Shown: in pieces, positions 7,076 through 15,865 of the stretch
Position numbering within the stretch: position 1 is the first letter of the stretch
How the letters are laid out: the number at the start of each line of letters is the position of its first letter
Origin: Dactylosporangium aurantiacum
GTDB lineage: Bacteria > Actinomycetota > Actinomycetes > Mycobacteriales > Micromonosporaceae
NCBI RefSeq assembly: GCF_000716715.1
Contig: NZ_JNYJ01000012.1
Location: forward strand, 1 to 64,000
Direction of reading: 5' to 3'
Length of the DNA stretch: 64,000 nucleotides
Notes under the pieces: model-generated
The model's input: the letters and a program-made list of their open reading frames with translations, nothing else
Databases searched by the model: none
Told to the model about the DNA's origin: nothing
Position numbers and translations under genes: made by a program

Positions 7076-8830
7076 TTGGACAGAAGACTGCTGCGGCTCG
7101 GGCCGGTCAGGCACTACGCGACGGTGCTGGCCGGCTCGGCCGTCCTGGCCGCGATCCTCGTCGTCGGCCAGGCCGTCAGCCTCGCCACGCTGCTGTCCGG
7201 CGCCGTCACCGGCACGGTGTCCGCCGGCGCCGCGCTCGCCTGCCTCGCGTTCGTGGTGCTGCGCGGCGTGCACGGCGCCGCCGCCACGGCCCTCGCCGGC
7301 CGCGCCACCGCCCGGATCAAGGCGCACCTGCGGGCCGAGCTGCTCGACGCCGCCACCGCCCGCGGCCCCGGCTGGCTGGCCGGGCAGCGCGCCGGCGAGC
7401 TGGCCACGCTCGCCGGGCGGGGCGTCGACGGGCTCGACGGGTACCTCGCCTCGTACCTGCCGCAGGTGTTCCTCGCCGTCACCGTCCCGCTCGGCACGCT
7501 CGGCTGGCTGGCGGTCACCGACGTCAGGTCCGCGCTCGTCGTCGGTGTCACGCTGCCGCTGATCCCCGTGTTCGGCGTGCTCGTCGGGCGGCAGACCGGC
7601 GCCCGCACGAAACGCCAGTGGCACCTGCTGCAGCGCCTCGGCGGGCACTTCCTCGACACCGTCGCCGGCCTGCCGACGCTGCGCACGTTCGGCACCGAAC
7701 GGACCCAGGTCGGCCGCGTACGGGCGATGGCGGAGGCGTACCGGGCCGCCACGATGCGCACGCTGCGCCTGGCGTTCCTGTCCGCGCTCGTGCTGGAGCT
7801 GGTGGCGACGGTGTCCGTGGCACTCGTCGCCGTGCCGGTCGGCCTGCGGCTGCTCGACGGGCGGCTGACTCTGGCCGCGGCCCTGGTCGTGCTGCTGCTC
7901 GCCCCGGAGGCGTACCTGCCGCTGCGGGCGCTGGGCACCAAGTTCCACGCCAGCCAGGAAGGGCTCGCGGCGTCCGCGGAGATCTTCCGCGTCCTCGACG
8001 CCGCTGTTGTCGCTCCGGTACTGACCGCGCCGCGCCTGCCCGACCCGGGCTTCGCCGGGCTCGCGTTCGACCGGGTCGAGGTGCGCTACGGCGACGTGGT
8101 GGCGTTGCGTGACCTCAGCCTCGACGTCGCGCCCGGCGACCGGGTCGCGCTCGTCGGCCCCAGCGGCGGCGGCAAGTCCACGATCCTCGCCCTGGTCCTC
8201 GGGTTCGTCACGCCGAGCGCCGGACGGGTCCTGGTCGGCGGCGCCGACCTCGCCGGCCTCGACCTCGCCGCGTGGCGGGCCCGGCTCGCGTGGATGCCGC
8301 AGCGGCCGCACCTGTTCGCCGGCACCGTCGCCGACAACATCCGCCTCGGCGCGCCGGACACGCCCCTCGAACGCGTCGTGCGGGCCGCGGTCGCCGCCGA
8401 CGCCGACGCGTTCGTCCGCGCGCTGCCCCGCGGGTACGACACCGACCTCACCCACCACGGCCTGTCCAGCGGCCAGCGGCAGCGGCTCGCCATGGCCCGG
8501 GCCTGGCTGCGCGCCGGCGCCACCGGCGCGCCGGGCGCGGACCTGTCGGCCACGGGCTCGCTGGGTGCCGACCTGTCGGCCACCGGCGCGCCGGGCGCGG
8601 ACCTGTCGGCCACCGGCTCGCCGGGGGCGGACCTGCTGCTGCTCGACGAGCCGACCGCGCGGCTCGACCCGGCCAGCGAGGCGGCGGTGATCTCGGCCGC
8701 CGCCCGGCTCGCCGCGGACCGCACCGCCCTGCTCGTCGCCCACCGGCCCGCGCTGCTGTCGGTCGCGACCCGGGTCGTCGAGGTCCGCGACGGCGTCGCG
8801 GCGCCACTCGCCGGGGCGGTGACGGCATGA
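7076..8830 (+). CDS. cydD: ABC transporter CydD, with repeat insertion in the ATPase domain
   Basis: 584 residues: a six-helix membrane domain, then an ATPase domain. With CydC it exports glutathione/cysteine-type thiols and is needed for bd oxidase assembly. Walker A GPSGGGKST is at 361-369, the signature reads LSSGQ (463-467), and Walker B LLLLDEPT ends at 527. Between signature and Walker B lie four tandem copies of a 10-residue unit (ATGAPGADLS type, residues 482-521), a segment normally only a few residues long. The last unit runs straight into Walker B, so the insertion looks like an expansion of local sequence. The start is TTG at 7076; no better codon precedes the first helix. The stop overlaps a 30-codon ORF by ATGA. 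Confidence 0.9.
   Translation: MDRRLLRLGPVRHYATVLAGSAVLAAILVVGQAVSLATLLSGAVTGTVSAGAALACLAFVVLRGVHGAAATALAGRATARIKAHLRAELLDAATARGPGWLAGQRAGELATLAGRGVDGLDGYLASYLPQVFLAVTVPLGTLGWLAVTDVRSALVVGVTLPLIPVFGVLVGRQTGARTKRQWHLLQRLGGHFLDTVAGLPTLRTFGTERTQVGRVRAMAEAYRAATMRTLRLAFLSALVLELVATVSVALVAVPVGLRLLDGRLTLAAALVVLLLAPEAYLPLRALGTKFHASQEGLAASAEIFRVLDAAVVAPVLTAPRLPDPGFAGLAFDRVEVRYGDVVALRDLSLDVAPGDRVALVGPSGGGKSTILALVLGFVTPSAGRVLVGGADLAGLDLAAWRARLAWMPQRPHLFAGTVADNIRLGAPDTPLERVVRAAVAADADAFVRALPRGYDTDLTHHGLSSGQRQRLAMARAWLRAGATGAPGADLSATGSLGADLSATGAPGADLSATGSPGADLLLLDEPTARLDPASEAAVISAAARLAADRTALLVAHRPALLSVATRVVEVRDGVAAPLAGAVTA
8519..8638 (+). repeat. Four 30-bp tandem repeats inside cydD
   Basis: Units at 8519-8548, 8549-8578, 8579-8608 and 8609-8638 encode ATGAPGADLS, ATGSLGADLS, ATGAPGADLS and ATGSPGADLL. 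The length is a multiple of three, so the frame is kept. Units 1 and 3 are identical at the DNA level, indicating recent duplication. Confidence 0.95.
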
Positions 8831-8919
8831 CCGGCCCGCAGCGGAGCGAGGAGCTGGTCATCGTGGGCGCAGTTTCGAGGTCAGGGCGGCGCCGGAGCGC
8901 AGCGGAGGTGACGCCGTGA
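8827..8919 (+). CDS. 30-residue linking ORF between cydD and cydC
   Basis: ATG at 8827 overlaps the cydD stop (ATGA), and its own TGA (8917-8919) overlaps the cydC GTG start (GTGA at 8916-8919). It encodes a basic 30-residue peptide ending SAAEVTP. The DNA resembles dispersed GAGCGCAGCGGAG-type repeats, so it may be repeat DNA that happens to keep translation running. Alternatively it may be a true coupling cistron. A product function is not implied. Confidence 0.35.
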   Translation: MTGPQRSEELVIVGAVSRSGRRRSAAEVTP

Positions 8920-10589
8920 CCGCCGCGACCGTCGGGCAGGTGCGGCTCTTCGGCCCGGGCGCGCTGCTGCGCCTGGTCTTCGCCGGGCTCCTCGGCGTGC
9001 TCACCGAGGTCGCCGGGATCGGCCTGGTCGGCACCGCCACCTGGATGATCGTCCGGGCCGCCGATCAGCCACCTCTCGCCGCCCTCGCCGTGGCGATCGC
9101 CGCGGTGCGCGGGTTCGCGCTCGTCAAGGGCGGGCTCCGGTACGCCGAACGCCTGGCCGGCCACGACGCCGTCCTGCGGGTGCTCGCCGACCTGCGGGCC
9201 AGGGCGTTCGGGGCGCTCGCCCGGCCGGCGGCCGGGACGCCCGCGGTGTCCTCCGGTGACGTCCTCAGCCGGGTCGTGTCCGATGTCGACGGGGTGCAGG
9301 ACGCGGTCCTGCGCGGTGCGCTGCCGGCCGGGGTCGCCGCCGTCGTCGGGCTCGCCGGGGTCGCCGGCGTCGCGCTCGCCGACCCGGCCGCCGGGCTCGT
9401 CCTCCTCGCCGGCCTGCTCCTCGCCGGGGTCCTGCTGCCGTGGGCCGGGCACCGGCGCACGCCGCGGTCCGCGGCGGCGGCCCGGGGCGAGCTGACGACC
9501 GCGACCGTCGACGTGGTGCACGGGGTGGCGGACCTGGCCGCGTACGGTGCCCTGCCCGCCGCCCTCGCCGGCACCGCCGTCCGCGCACGGCGGCTGGCCG
9601 CCCTCGAGGCCCGGGCCGCGACGGTCGCCGCGGTCACCGGGGGCGCGGCCGCCCTGGTGCCGGCGGTCGTCGCGGTGTGGATCGCGGTCCTCGCCGGTGG
9701 CCGCGCCGCGCCGGTGCTGGCGCTCGTCGCCCTCAGCGTCGGCGAGGTCGTCGTGCCCCTCGCGGCCGCCGCCGTCCGGCACGCCGAGCTGCGCGGCGGC
9801 CTGCGCCGGGTCCGCGCCCTGATCGCCACCGCCGGCCCCGCCACCGCCGGCCCCGCCACCGCCCGTGTCCAGGACGCCGCCGGCGGGCCCGACATGGCCG
9901 GCGCCGGTGCCGAGGCGGCCGTCGAGCCGCTCGACGAGCCGGTGGAGCTGGTGCTGCGCGGCGTCACCGTCAGGTACGGCGACGACCTGCCGCCCGCGCT
10001 CGCCGGGGTGGACCTCGCGCTGCCCGCCGGCAGCCGGGTCGCGGTCGTCGGGCCCAGCGGATCGGGCAAGTCGACGCTGCTCGCCGCGCTCGCCGGGCGG
10101 GTGCCGCTGGCCGCCGGCACCGTCGACGGGATGCCCGGCGGGGTCGAGGCGTGGCGGGTCGCCGGGGGCGTGTTCGCCGACGCGCACGTGTTCCACACGA
10201 CCGTCCGCGACAACCTGCTGCTCGGCCGCGGCGGCGCGCTCGCCGGCGAGGCGCGGCTGCGGCGGGCGCTCACCGACGCCGGGCTGCCCGAGTACGCCGA
10301 CCGCCTCGACGACGTCGTCGGTGAGGACGGCGCGAAACTGTCCGGCGGCCAGCGGCAGCGGCTGCTGCTGGCGCGCGCGTTGCTCGCGGCGCCGCCGGTG
10401 CTGCTGCTGGACGAGCCGACCGAAGGCCTCGACCCGGCCGCCGCCGACGCCGTGCTCGACACCGCGCTGCGGGCCGCCGGGGCGCGGACCGTCGTCGTCG
10501 TCACGCACCGCACGGCGCAGCTGAGCCGCTTCGACCGGGTCGTCCACGTCGAGGACGGCCGGGCGAACGTGACCGCGACGACAGGTTGA
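8916..10589 (+). CDS. cydC: ABC transporter CydC
   Basis: 557 residues, partner of CydD in the heterodimeric thiol exporter required for cytochrome bd assembly. The membrane domain occupies about 1-305 and the ATPase domain 340-557. Walker A GPSGSGKST is at 379-387, the signature is LSGGQRQR, and Walker B is LLLLDEPTEGLD. The linker between domains contains a short repeated ATAGP run. GGAGG at 8904-8908 supports the GTG at 8916. It is the last cyd gene; the next gene begins 33 nt downstream in the same direction and may be cotranscribed. Confidence 0.93.
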   Translation: MTAATVGQVRLFGPGALLRLVFAGLLGVLTEVAGIGLVGTATWMIVRAADQPPLAALAVAIAAVRGFALVKGGLRYAERLAGHDAVLRVLADLRARAFGALARPAAGTPAVSSGDVLSRVVSDVDGVQDAVLRGALPAGVAAVVGLAGVAGVALADPAAGLVLLAGLLLAGVLLPWAGHRRTPRSAAAARGELTTATVDVVHGVADLAAYGALPAALAGTAVRARRLAALEARAATVAAVTGGAAALVPAVVAVWIAVLAGGRAAPVLALVALSVGEVVVPLAAAAVRHAELRGGLRRVRALIATAGPATAGPATARVQDAAGGPDMAGAGAEAAVEPLDEPVELVLRGVTVRYGDDLPPALAGVDLALPAGSRVAVVGPSGSGKSTLLAALAGRVPLAAGTVDGMPGGVEAWRVAGGVFADAHVFHTTVRDNLLLGRGGALAGEARLRRALTDAGLPEYADRLDDVVGEDGAKLSGGQRQRLLLARALLAAPPVLLLDEPTEGLDPAAADAVLDTALRAAGARTVVVVTHRTAQLSRFDRVVHVEDGRANVTATTG

Positions 10590-10622
10590 CGGCACCGGAC
10601 CAGCGTGTGGGAACCTTGACGG

Positions 10623-11324
10623 GTGGAGGGGGTCTCACACGGTTCCGGCCCGATCGACGGCTACGTCGACGAGCTCGCCGCCGCGCTGCGGGGGCCGCGC
10701 CGGCACCGGCACGACATGCTCACGGAGGCGCGTGACAGCCTCCTGGACGCGGCCGAGGCCTACGCCGACGCGGGTCACGACCCGGTCGAGGCGCAGCGCC
10801 GCGCCGTCGCCGACTTCGGCACGCACCGGCAGGTCGTCCCCGCCTACCAGGCGGAGCTCGCGATGCTGCAGGGCCGCCGCGTGGCGACCTGGATCGCCCT
10901 CGTCCTGCCGGTCATGACGCTGCTCGAGCCGCTCATGTGGTGGGACACCTCGTGGAGCACCGACGACCGGGCCAGCCACGTCTACTGGGTGCTCGTCGAC
11001 CATTTCCAGTACACGTCGTTCCTCGCCGCCGGGGCCGCCGGGCTCGCCGTCGTCGGGTTCGGGTGGGGCAGCCGATTCCTGCGCGACGGCCTGCGGTACG
11101 CGCGCGTCGTCGGCCAGGCGACCGTCGTCTTCCTCGGCATGCACGCCCTGCTCGGCGCCACGGTGTTCGCGCTGAGCCTGCACCAGTGGCCGGCCGCGGC
11201 GACCTGGCCCCCGGTCCTCATCGGGATGGTCGTCAACACGGCCGCGTTCGGCTACGCGGGCTGCCTCGCCGTGCGCTGCGTCGCCGCCGCCCGCGCCCCC
11301 AGACTCCAGCCCGCCGCCGTGTGA
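10623..11324 (+). CDS. Permease-prefix-domain membrane protein
   Basis: 233 residues. Residues 10-75 resemble the permease prefix domain (a helical module with DxxTEARDSLLDAAEAY-like sequence) found fused to permeases and usually encoded beside PadR regulators. Four hydrophobic segments follow between about 88 and 225. The GTG at 10623 is the only plausible start and has no clear Shine-Dalgarno. The PadR gene lies convergently 40 nt away rather than in the usual same-strand order. Function is unknown, probably a membrane sensor or regulator. Confidence 0.75.
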   Translation: MEGVSHGSGPIDGYVDELAAALRGPRRHRHDMLTEARDSLLDAAEAYADAGHDPVEAQRRAVADFGTHRQVVPAYQAELAMLQGRRVATWIALVLPVMTLLEPLMWWDTSWSTDDRASHVYWVLVDHFQYTSFLAAGAAGLAVVGFGWGSRFLRDGLRYARVVGQATVVFLGMHALLGATVFALSLHQWPAAATWPPVLIGMVVNTAAFGYAGCLAVRCVAAARAPRLQPAAV

Positions 11325-11328
11325 CCGG

Positions 11329-11360
11329 TCCCCGCCGCGGTGCGTGCTCAGCGGCGGGGA
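11329..11360. terminator. Bidirectional hairpin terminator
   Basis: TCCCCGCCGC and GCGGCGGGGA pair over 10 bp with a 12-nt loop in the 40-bp gap between two convergent genes. There is no T-run. Confidence 0.6.
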
Positions 11361-11364
11361 GAAC

Positions 11365-11697
11365 TCAGGCGGTCGCGGGCGGGGGCAGCAGCACCGCGCC
11401 GATCGTGGTGGTGAACTCCTGCCACGCCGAGCGCTCCTCCGCCAGGACCTTCCGGCCGGCGCTGGTCAGCCGGTACGTGCGGCGCTCCCGCCCGCCGACC
11501 GTCGACCAGGCGCTCTCCACGTAACCGGCGCGCTCCAGGCGGCGCAGCGCCGGGTAGACGGTGCCGGTGGGCAGGGTCAGCGAACCCCCGCTACGCTCCT
11601 GCAGCGCCTCGATGATCGCGTAGCCGTGGCGGGGTTCGCCGTCCAGCACCGCGAGCAGGAGTGCGTCGAGATGCCCGCGCAGCGCGTCCGCCTTCAT
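11365..11697 (-). CDS. PadR-family transcriptional regulator
   Basis: 110 residues. Winged-helix PadR pattern: LDALLLAVLDGEPRHGYAI at about 10-28, then LTLPTGTVYPALRRLERAGY, the recognition-helix region, and a wing with GGRERRTYRLT. The ATG at 11697 (MKADALRGHL) fits family starts; a 10-codon extension upstream is less likely. Upstream on the minus strand, GTAG-N5-CTAC lies directly before the ATG, a candidate autoregulatory site. The adjacent permease-prefix protein is its likely functional partner. Confidence 0.88.
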   Translation of the reverse strand: MKADALRGHLDALLLAVLDGEPRHGYAIIEALQERSGGSLTLPTGTVYPALRRLERAGYVESAWSTVGGRERRTYRLTSAGRKVLAEERSAWQEFTTTIGAVLLPPPATA

Positions 11698-11843
11698 GTG
11701 TAGCGAGTCTACGGGTTCGCAGCTCACGGCGCCACGAGGGGGTTCGCGGCACCGGGTTGGGGCGGCGGGGGTTTACGGGCGGTGCGCCTGGGAAGAGCCC
11801 TGTCGGGTGACCGGTGGTTGGAGCCCGGGAGTCGAGGAGCGGT

Positions 11844-13154
11844 ATGAGGCGGCGGGTCGAGGCCACGCAGGACGTCGAGTCGTTGTGGCCCAACGGGTTG
11901 GGGACCACGCTCGCGATCGCCTCGGGACGCGCCCTGGCCTATCGTGGCGGCATCGCCCGCCCGGTCGTCGCCGCTCCACAGTGGACGATGGATCGGACCG
12001 GCCGGGTCGGCGCCGACCGCAGCGGCGCGGGCCGTCACGCCCGGCGGGAGCTGGACGCCGAGGACGTCGCGGCCTGGTTCGTCGGGCAGCTGCCCGAGGG
12101 CGGTTACGGCGGCCTGGTCGTCGGCTCGCCGCACGGCGCCGCCGTCCACCTCGCGATGGCCCTCGGTGTGCCGTGGCTGCCGGTCGCGTTCGAGGTGCCG
12201 ACCCCCGAGGTCGCCGCCGGTGAACGCCCCGCGGCCGACGGCGAGCGGCTCGCCCGCGGCATCCTCGCCGACAATCCCGACGTCGGCGTCCGGCAGGTGT
12301 ACGACCCGGTCTGGCGCGGCTGGTCCGGCGCGGCGACCGCGTACGCCGTGGTCCGGTGGCGCCGGCTGCCGGCCGCGTACCGGCGGTTCGTCGCCGAACG
12401 GCTGCACCCGGAGGCGCCGATCGTGGTGGTGCGCGACGTCAGCCGCTGGCAGACGTCCCCCGGGGAGGACGGCTACTCCTTCCAGCTCGGCAGCCGCGCC
12501 AGCGGCCTCGGCCCGGGCGACTACCGCGACGACCGGTCGCTGCGCGGGCGGGCGCCCCGCGAGGACAGCGACGGCGAGCGGGCCGTCGACCGGGGACTCG
12601 TCGAGGACCTGCGCCGGTACGGCTCGGCCCACGGCCACCCGGTCCGCCAGGTGCTCTACCGGCACCCGGACGTACTCAGCGGCGCCGTCGCCGACCTGTA
12701 CCGGCAATGGCTGCGCGCCGGCGACCGCACCGCCGGCCGGCTCGTCGTGGAGTGCGGCCGGCTCCTCGACCCGTGGCACGTGCTGCGGGCCGGTCTGGTG
12801 CCGTACTGGTGCGAGCATCCGCTGCGCTCGGCGGTGCGGTCGCTGTCGTGGTGGCTGGCCGGCAGCGAGCCGTTCGCGTCCGTCGACGTGTTCGCCGAGC
12901 CGCCCGGGATGCCGCTGCCGACGATCGCGCACCTGGAGGAATGGCAGGCGGTCGCTGGGTTCGCGACCCGGCACGGGCTCGTCGACCGGCGCTGCGCCCG
13001 GGCCTACCCCACCGGGGTCGTCCCCGGGCACCATGCCACGCAGGTGCTGCGGATGCACCCGTACGACCTGCCCTACCTGCCGTTCCTGGAGGCGCCGGCG
13101 GCCCTGTCGGCGATGACGCACAGCGCGCAGACCGACGGTCTGCTCGTCATCTGA
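11844..13154 (+). CDS. Hypothetical protein, family not recognised
   Basis: 436 residues, soluble, no signal peptide or membrane segment. GAGGAG at 11834-11839 supports the ATG at 11844. I see no catalytic or nucleotide-binding motif I trust. Conserved-looking blocks include a Gly-rich run GGYGGLVVGSPHGA near 95-110, and a Trp-rich region (SLSWWLAGSEPF) near 340. The composition is normal for the genome, so it is a resident gene rather than a recent import. It is convergent with the membrane protein at 13175 and has no informative neighbours. Confidence 0.8.
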   Translation: MRRRVEATQDVESLWPNGLGTTLAIASGRALAYRGGIARPVVAAPQWTMDRTGRVGADRSGAGRHARRELDAEDVAAWFVGQLPEGGYGGLVVGSPHGAAVHLAMALGVPWLPVAFEVPTPEVAAGERPAADGERLARGILADNPDVGVRQVYDPVWRGWSGAATAYAVVRWRRLPAAYRRFVAERLHPEAPIVVVRDVSRWQTSPGEDGYSFQLGSRASGLGPGDYRDDRSLRGRAPREDSDGERAVDRGLVEDLRRYGSAHGHPVRQVLYRHPDVLSGAVADLYRQWLRAGDRTAGRLVVECGRLLDPWHVLRAGLVPYWCEHPLRSAVRSLSWWLAGSEPFASVDVFAEPPGMPLPTIAHLEEWQAVAGFATRHGLVDRRCARAYPTGVVPGHHATQVLRMHPYDLPYLPFLEAPAALSAMTHSAQTDGLLVI

Positions 13155-13174
13155 CGCGACCCGTCCGACAGAGC

Positions 13175-14023
13175 TCAGGGGGTGTCCTCGGACTTCTCCT
13201 TGTTCTTCTGGACCTTGCTGATCACGTCGTGCAGTGGTTTCGTACCGCTGCCGACCACGATGCCGGTGACGATGGCGTCGATCCAGACGGGGATGCCGTC
13301 CCAGCTCTCCCCGGCGATGGAGTGCAGCAGGTAGAGGCCGCCGGCCGACGACGCGACGGTCGCCACGGCGGTCGCGATGCCCCACGAGACGAGGCCGCGG
13401 CTGGCCCGCCCCTTCTCCAGCATGGACTTGGCGTGCGCGACCTGGATCAGGTCGTCGAGGGTGGCGTCGTGGTACTTGTTGGCGAGGTTCGCCACCGCCG
13501 CCTCCAGCTCGCCACGGGCGTGCTTGCCGGGCAGGAACCGGGCGAACGGCTCCAGGATCCGCTCGATCGCGGTCGCGAACGCGAACAGCACCGCGAAGAA
13601 CGTCGTCGCGTCCGGCAGGTGGATCGCCTGTGCGTTGATCTTGTAGTGCCACAGCGCCCACGACCCGACGCCGCCGGCGGCGACCAGCAGGAACGCCGAC
13701 ACCAGCGACAGCACCGACGCGGGCTGCGGCGGGACGGCGGCGGCCTCGCCACCGGGCGTCGGCTCCGCCGGGCCGGCCGCGGCGATCGCGACGCCGACCT
13801 CCTCGCCGGCCGGCGCGGCGCCGGGGTCGGCCGCGGCGTCGGCGGTGGCCTCGGCGCTCGCCGAGCGGGTCGAGGCCCCGGGCTGGAACGGGGCCGACTG
13901 GGCGGGCACGTGGGCCCTGCCGATCGCGGGGGCGTCGGCGGGCGCGGCCGGCGTCACCGAGGCGGCCGCGACGACACGGTTGGAGTGGGGGCCGAGCACG
14001 TTCGTGCGACGGACGAGAGCCAT
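13175..14023 (-). CDS. Hypothetical membrane protein with disordered N-terminus
   Basis: 282 residues. The first ~100 are Ala/Pro-rich and probably disordered. Hydrophobic segments follow at about 104-123, 143-160 and 213-236, and there is a charged Lys-rich tail. The region EPFARFLPGKHARGELEAAV between segments 2 and 3 looks like an amphipathic helix. The ATG at 14023 follows the only acceptable start region. No family is recognised. It lies convergent to the hypothetical gene at 11844 and downstream of the CPBP pair on the same strand, separated by 92 nt. Confidence 0.75.
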   Translation of the reverse strand: MALVRRTNVLGPHSNRVVAAASVTPAAPADAPAIGRAHVPAQSAPFQPGASTRSASAEATADAAADPGAAPAGEEVGVAIAAAGPAEPTPGGEAAAVPPQPASVLSLVSAFLLVAAGGVGSWALWHYKINAQAIHLPDATTFFAVLFAFATAIERILEPFARFLPGKHARGELEAAVANLANKYHDATLDDLIQVAHAKSMLEKGRASRGLVSWGIATAVATVASSAGGLYLLHSIAGESWDGIPVWIDAIVTGIVVGSGTKPLHDVISKVQKNKEKSEDTP

Positions 14024-14115
14024 GGGCGAGACGGTAGCGGTGCGTCGATCCCCGCGCGAGATCCGATTTCCGTCAATACGCCGCGCCGGCGCCTTCGCGG
14101 TGCCGACCCCGGTGG

Positions 14116-15000
14116 CTACTCCGGAACCGCCCGGCGCAGCGTGATCGGCCCGTCAGCGGGTCCGGCGGCGGTCGCGGCGGTCGCCGGTGCGGCGGCCACG
14201 GCGGTGGGTGCCGGCGCGGGTGCGGGGGCGGCGGTCCTGGCCGGCCGGCGGCCGACCCACTGGAGCACCCAGGGCACGAGGACGAGGGCGTTCACGTCGA
14301 AGACCGCGTGCACCACGATCGGCGCGAGCACCGCCCCGGTCCAGGCGTAGGCGAGGGTGAAGAGCAGCCCGATGAACGTGACCCCGAGGACGCCGCGCCA
14401 GCCCTGGTACAGGTGCTGCACGCCGAACACGGCGAGCGACAGCAGCGCCGCCGCCCAGGCGTCCAGACCGAGCAGGCCGACGCCGGCGGCGATGAACAGG
14501 CCGCGGTACACGAGCTCCTCGCTGGCCGCGACGCAGACCGAGACCACGACGGCCAGCCGCCGCTCGGCGGGTGTCTGCGCGTGCAGGAACCGGACCCGGG
14601 CCAGGGTCGCGGTGGAGCCGCGCACGCCGAGCGCGGGGGTGCCGTCGCGGCGGGCGCGGGCGAACCGGGCGGCCCCGACCAGGCTCGACGGGACGGTCGC
14701 GGCGATCGCGAGCCCGGCCGCGACGGCGTCGCCGGCGACGGGTGCGCGCAGGCCCAGGTCGGCGAGGTCGACGCCGTCGGTCCAGACGACGGCGACCGCG
14801 GCCACCGCCAGCATCGCCGAGACGCGGATGGCGCCCCGGTACAGCCGCAGCCTGCCGCCCGGGGTCGCGACCAGCCGGTCACGGGCGGCGCGGGCCTTCG
14901 CCGTCGACGCGCGCAGCGCGGCGGCGACGCTCGTCACCAGGATGAGCAGGGTCAGCGCGGCGCCGCCGACGTCGAAGCGCGGGTCGATCCAGTCGAGCAC
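14116..15000 (-). CDS. CPBP-family intramembrane metalloprotease (copy 2)
   Basis: 294 residues, polytopic. The three motifs of the CPBP (CAAX protease/bacteriocin-processing) family are present: EELVYRG at 161-167, FGVQH at 192-196 and HAVFD at 231-235, giving the two Glu, Arg and two His expected for catalysis. Residues after about 252 are an Ala/Pro-rich tail. The GTG start at 15000 lies 4 nt after the stop of the upstream paralogue, so the two are one operon. Possible roles include self-immunity or membrane protein processing; the substrate is unknown. Confidence 0.85.
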   Translation of the reverse strand: MLDWIDPRFDVGGAALTLLILVTSVAAALRASTAKARAARDRLVATPGGRLRLYRGAIRVSAMLAVAAVAVVWTDGVDLADLGLRAPVAGDAVAAGLAIAATVPSSLVGAARFARARRDGTPALGVRGSTATLARVRFLHAQTPAERRLAVVVSVCVAASEELVYRGLFIAAGVGLLGLDAWAAALLSLAVFGVQHLYQGWRGVLGVTFIGLLFTLAYAWTGAVLAPIVVHAVFDVNALVLVPWVLQWVGRRPARTAAPAPAPAPTAVAAAPATAATAAGPADGPITLRRAVPE

Positions 15001-15004
15001 GCCG

Positions 15005-15778
15005 TCATGATGCGGCCTCCACCGCCGCGCTGTCTGCCCCGGCGGCGTCCGCCGCCACGCCGTCCGTCGCGGCGGGGCGCTTCGCCTGGCGGGCGAGCAG
15101 CGCCGGGACGAGCAGCAGCGACACCAGGTCGACGGTCGCGTGCAGGGCGATCGGCACGATGAGGTTGCCGGTCAGCGCGTACAGGGTGGTGAACACGACC
15201 GCGGCCCCGGTCGTCACGATCATGCCGCGGACGCCCTGGTAGCGGTGGCCGAGACCGAACAGCACGGCGGAGAGCGCCGCCGCCGCCCAGGGGGGCAGGC
15301 CGGTGGCCGTGCCGGCGGCGATGAACAGACCCCGGAACACGATCTCCTCGCCGGCTCCGGCGGCGAGGGCCCCGACGGCCGCCCAGCGCCGCTCGGCCGG
15401 GGTGGCGGGGCGCAGGAAGGCCAGCGGGTCCTCCGCGGGGTCGATCGCGCCGGCGCGGATGGTGAGCAGTGCCGCGGTCGCGGCGGCCGCGGCCGGCAGG
15501 CCCAGCGCGATCAGGACGTCGCCGACGGTGACGGGACGCAGCCCCAGGTCGGCGAGGTCGAGGTCGGGGCCGACGAGGACGGCCTCCAGGGCGATGAGCG
15601 CGGCGAGGGTGTTCGTCGCCGCGGACCGCCGGAACGCCGCGGCGAGGCCGCGGGTGCGGATCCGCTCCCGCATCCGGCCCGGCGACGCGCGCACGACGCT
15701 GGCGGTGAGCACGAGCACGACCAGCGCCGTGAGGACGACCTCGGTGGCGTGGAACGTCGGGTCGATCCAGGCGAGCAC
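15005..15778 (-). CDS. CPBP-family intramembrane metalloprotease (copy 1)
   Basis: 257 residues. Motifs EEIVFRG (144-150), FGLGH (174-178) and HATVD match the paralogue encoded directly downstream. Both proteins start with MLxWIDPxF, and both carry the string DLADLGLR in the same region, so they arose by tandem duplication and then diverged. GTG start at 15778, no strong Shine-Dalgarno. A long hairpin separates it from the transpeptidase gene upstream, so it probably has its own promoter. Confidence 0.85.
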   Translation of the reverse strand: MLAWIDPTFHATEVVLTALVVLVLTASVVRASPGRMRERIRTRGLAAAFRRSAATNTLAALIALEAVLVGPDLDLADLGLRPVTVGDVLIALGLPAAAAATAALLTIRAGAIDPAEDPLAFLRPATPAERRWAAVGALAAGAGEEIVFRGLFIAAGTATGLPPWAAAALSAVLFGLGHRYQGVRGMIVTTGAAVVFTTLYALTGNLIVPIALHATVDLVSLLLVPALLARQAKRPAATDGVAADAAGADSAAVEAAS

Positions 15779-15797
15779 GGCAGCAATCCTGGACCAG

Positions 15798-15851
15798 CGA
15801 AGGGGCCGCTGTCAGCCCACCGTTGCGGTGGAACCGGCAGCGGCCCCTTCG
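15798..15851 (-). terminator. Two-tier hairpin terminator after the transpeptidase gene
   Basis: A perfect 14-bp stem (15798-15811 with 15838-15851) encloses a second 6-bp stem CCACCG-TTG-CGGTGG. It lies 14 nt after the L,D-transpeptidase stop, in its direction of transcription. It lacks a T-run, as many actinobacterial terminators do. Confidence 0.75.
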
Positions 15852-15865
15852 GACTGCTGGTGTCG

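Noticed and set aside
11724..13661. 645-codon minus-strand frame over the hypothetical gene at 11844
   Set aside because: The plus-strand gene has a Shine-Dalgarno and better codon positions. The antisense product is Arg/Pro/Gly-rich and spans two unrelated genes.
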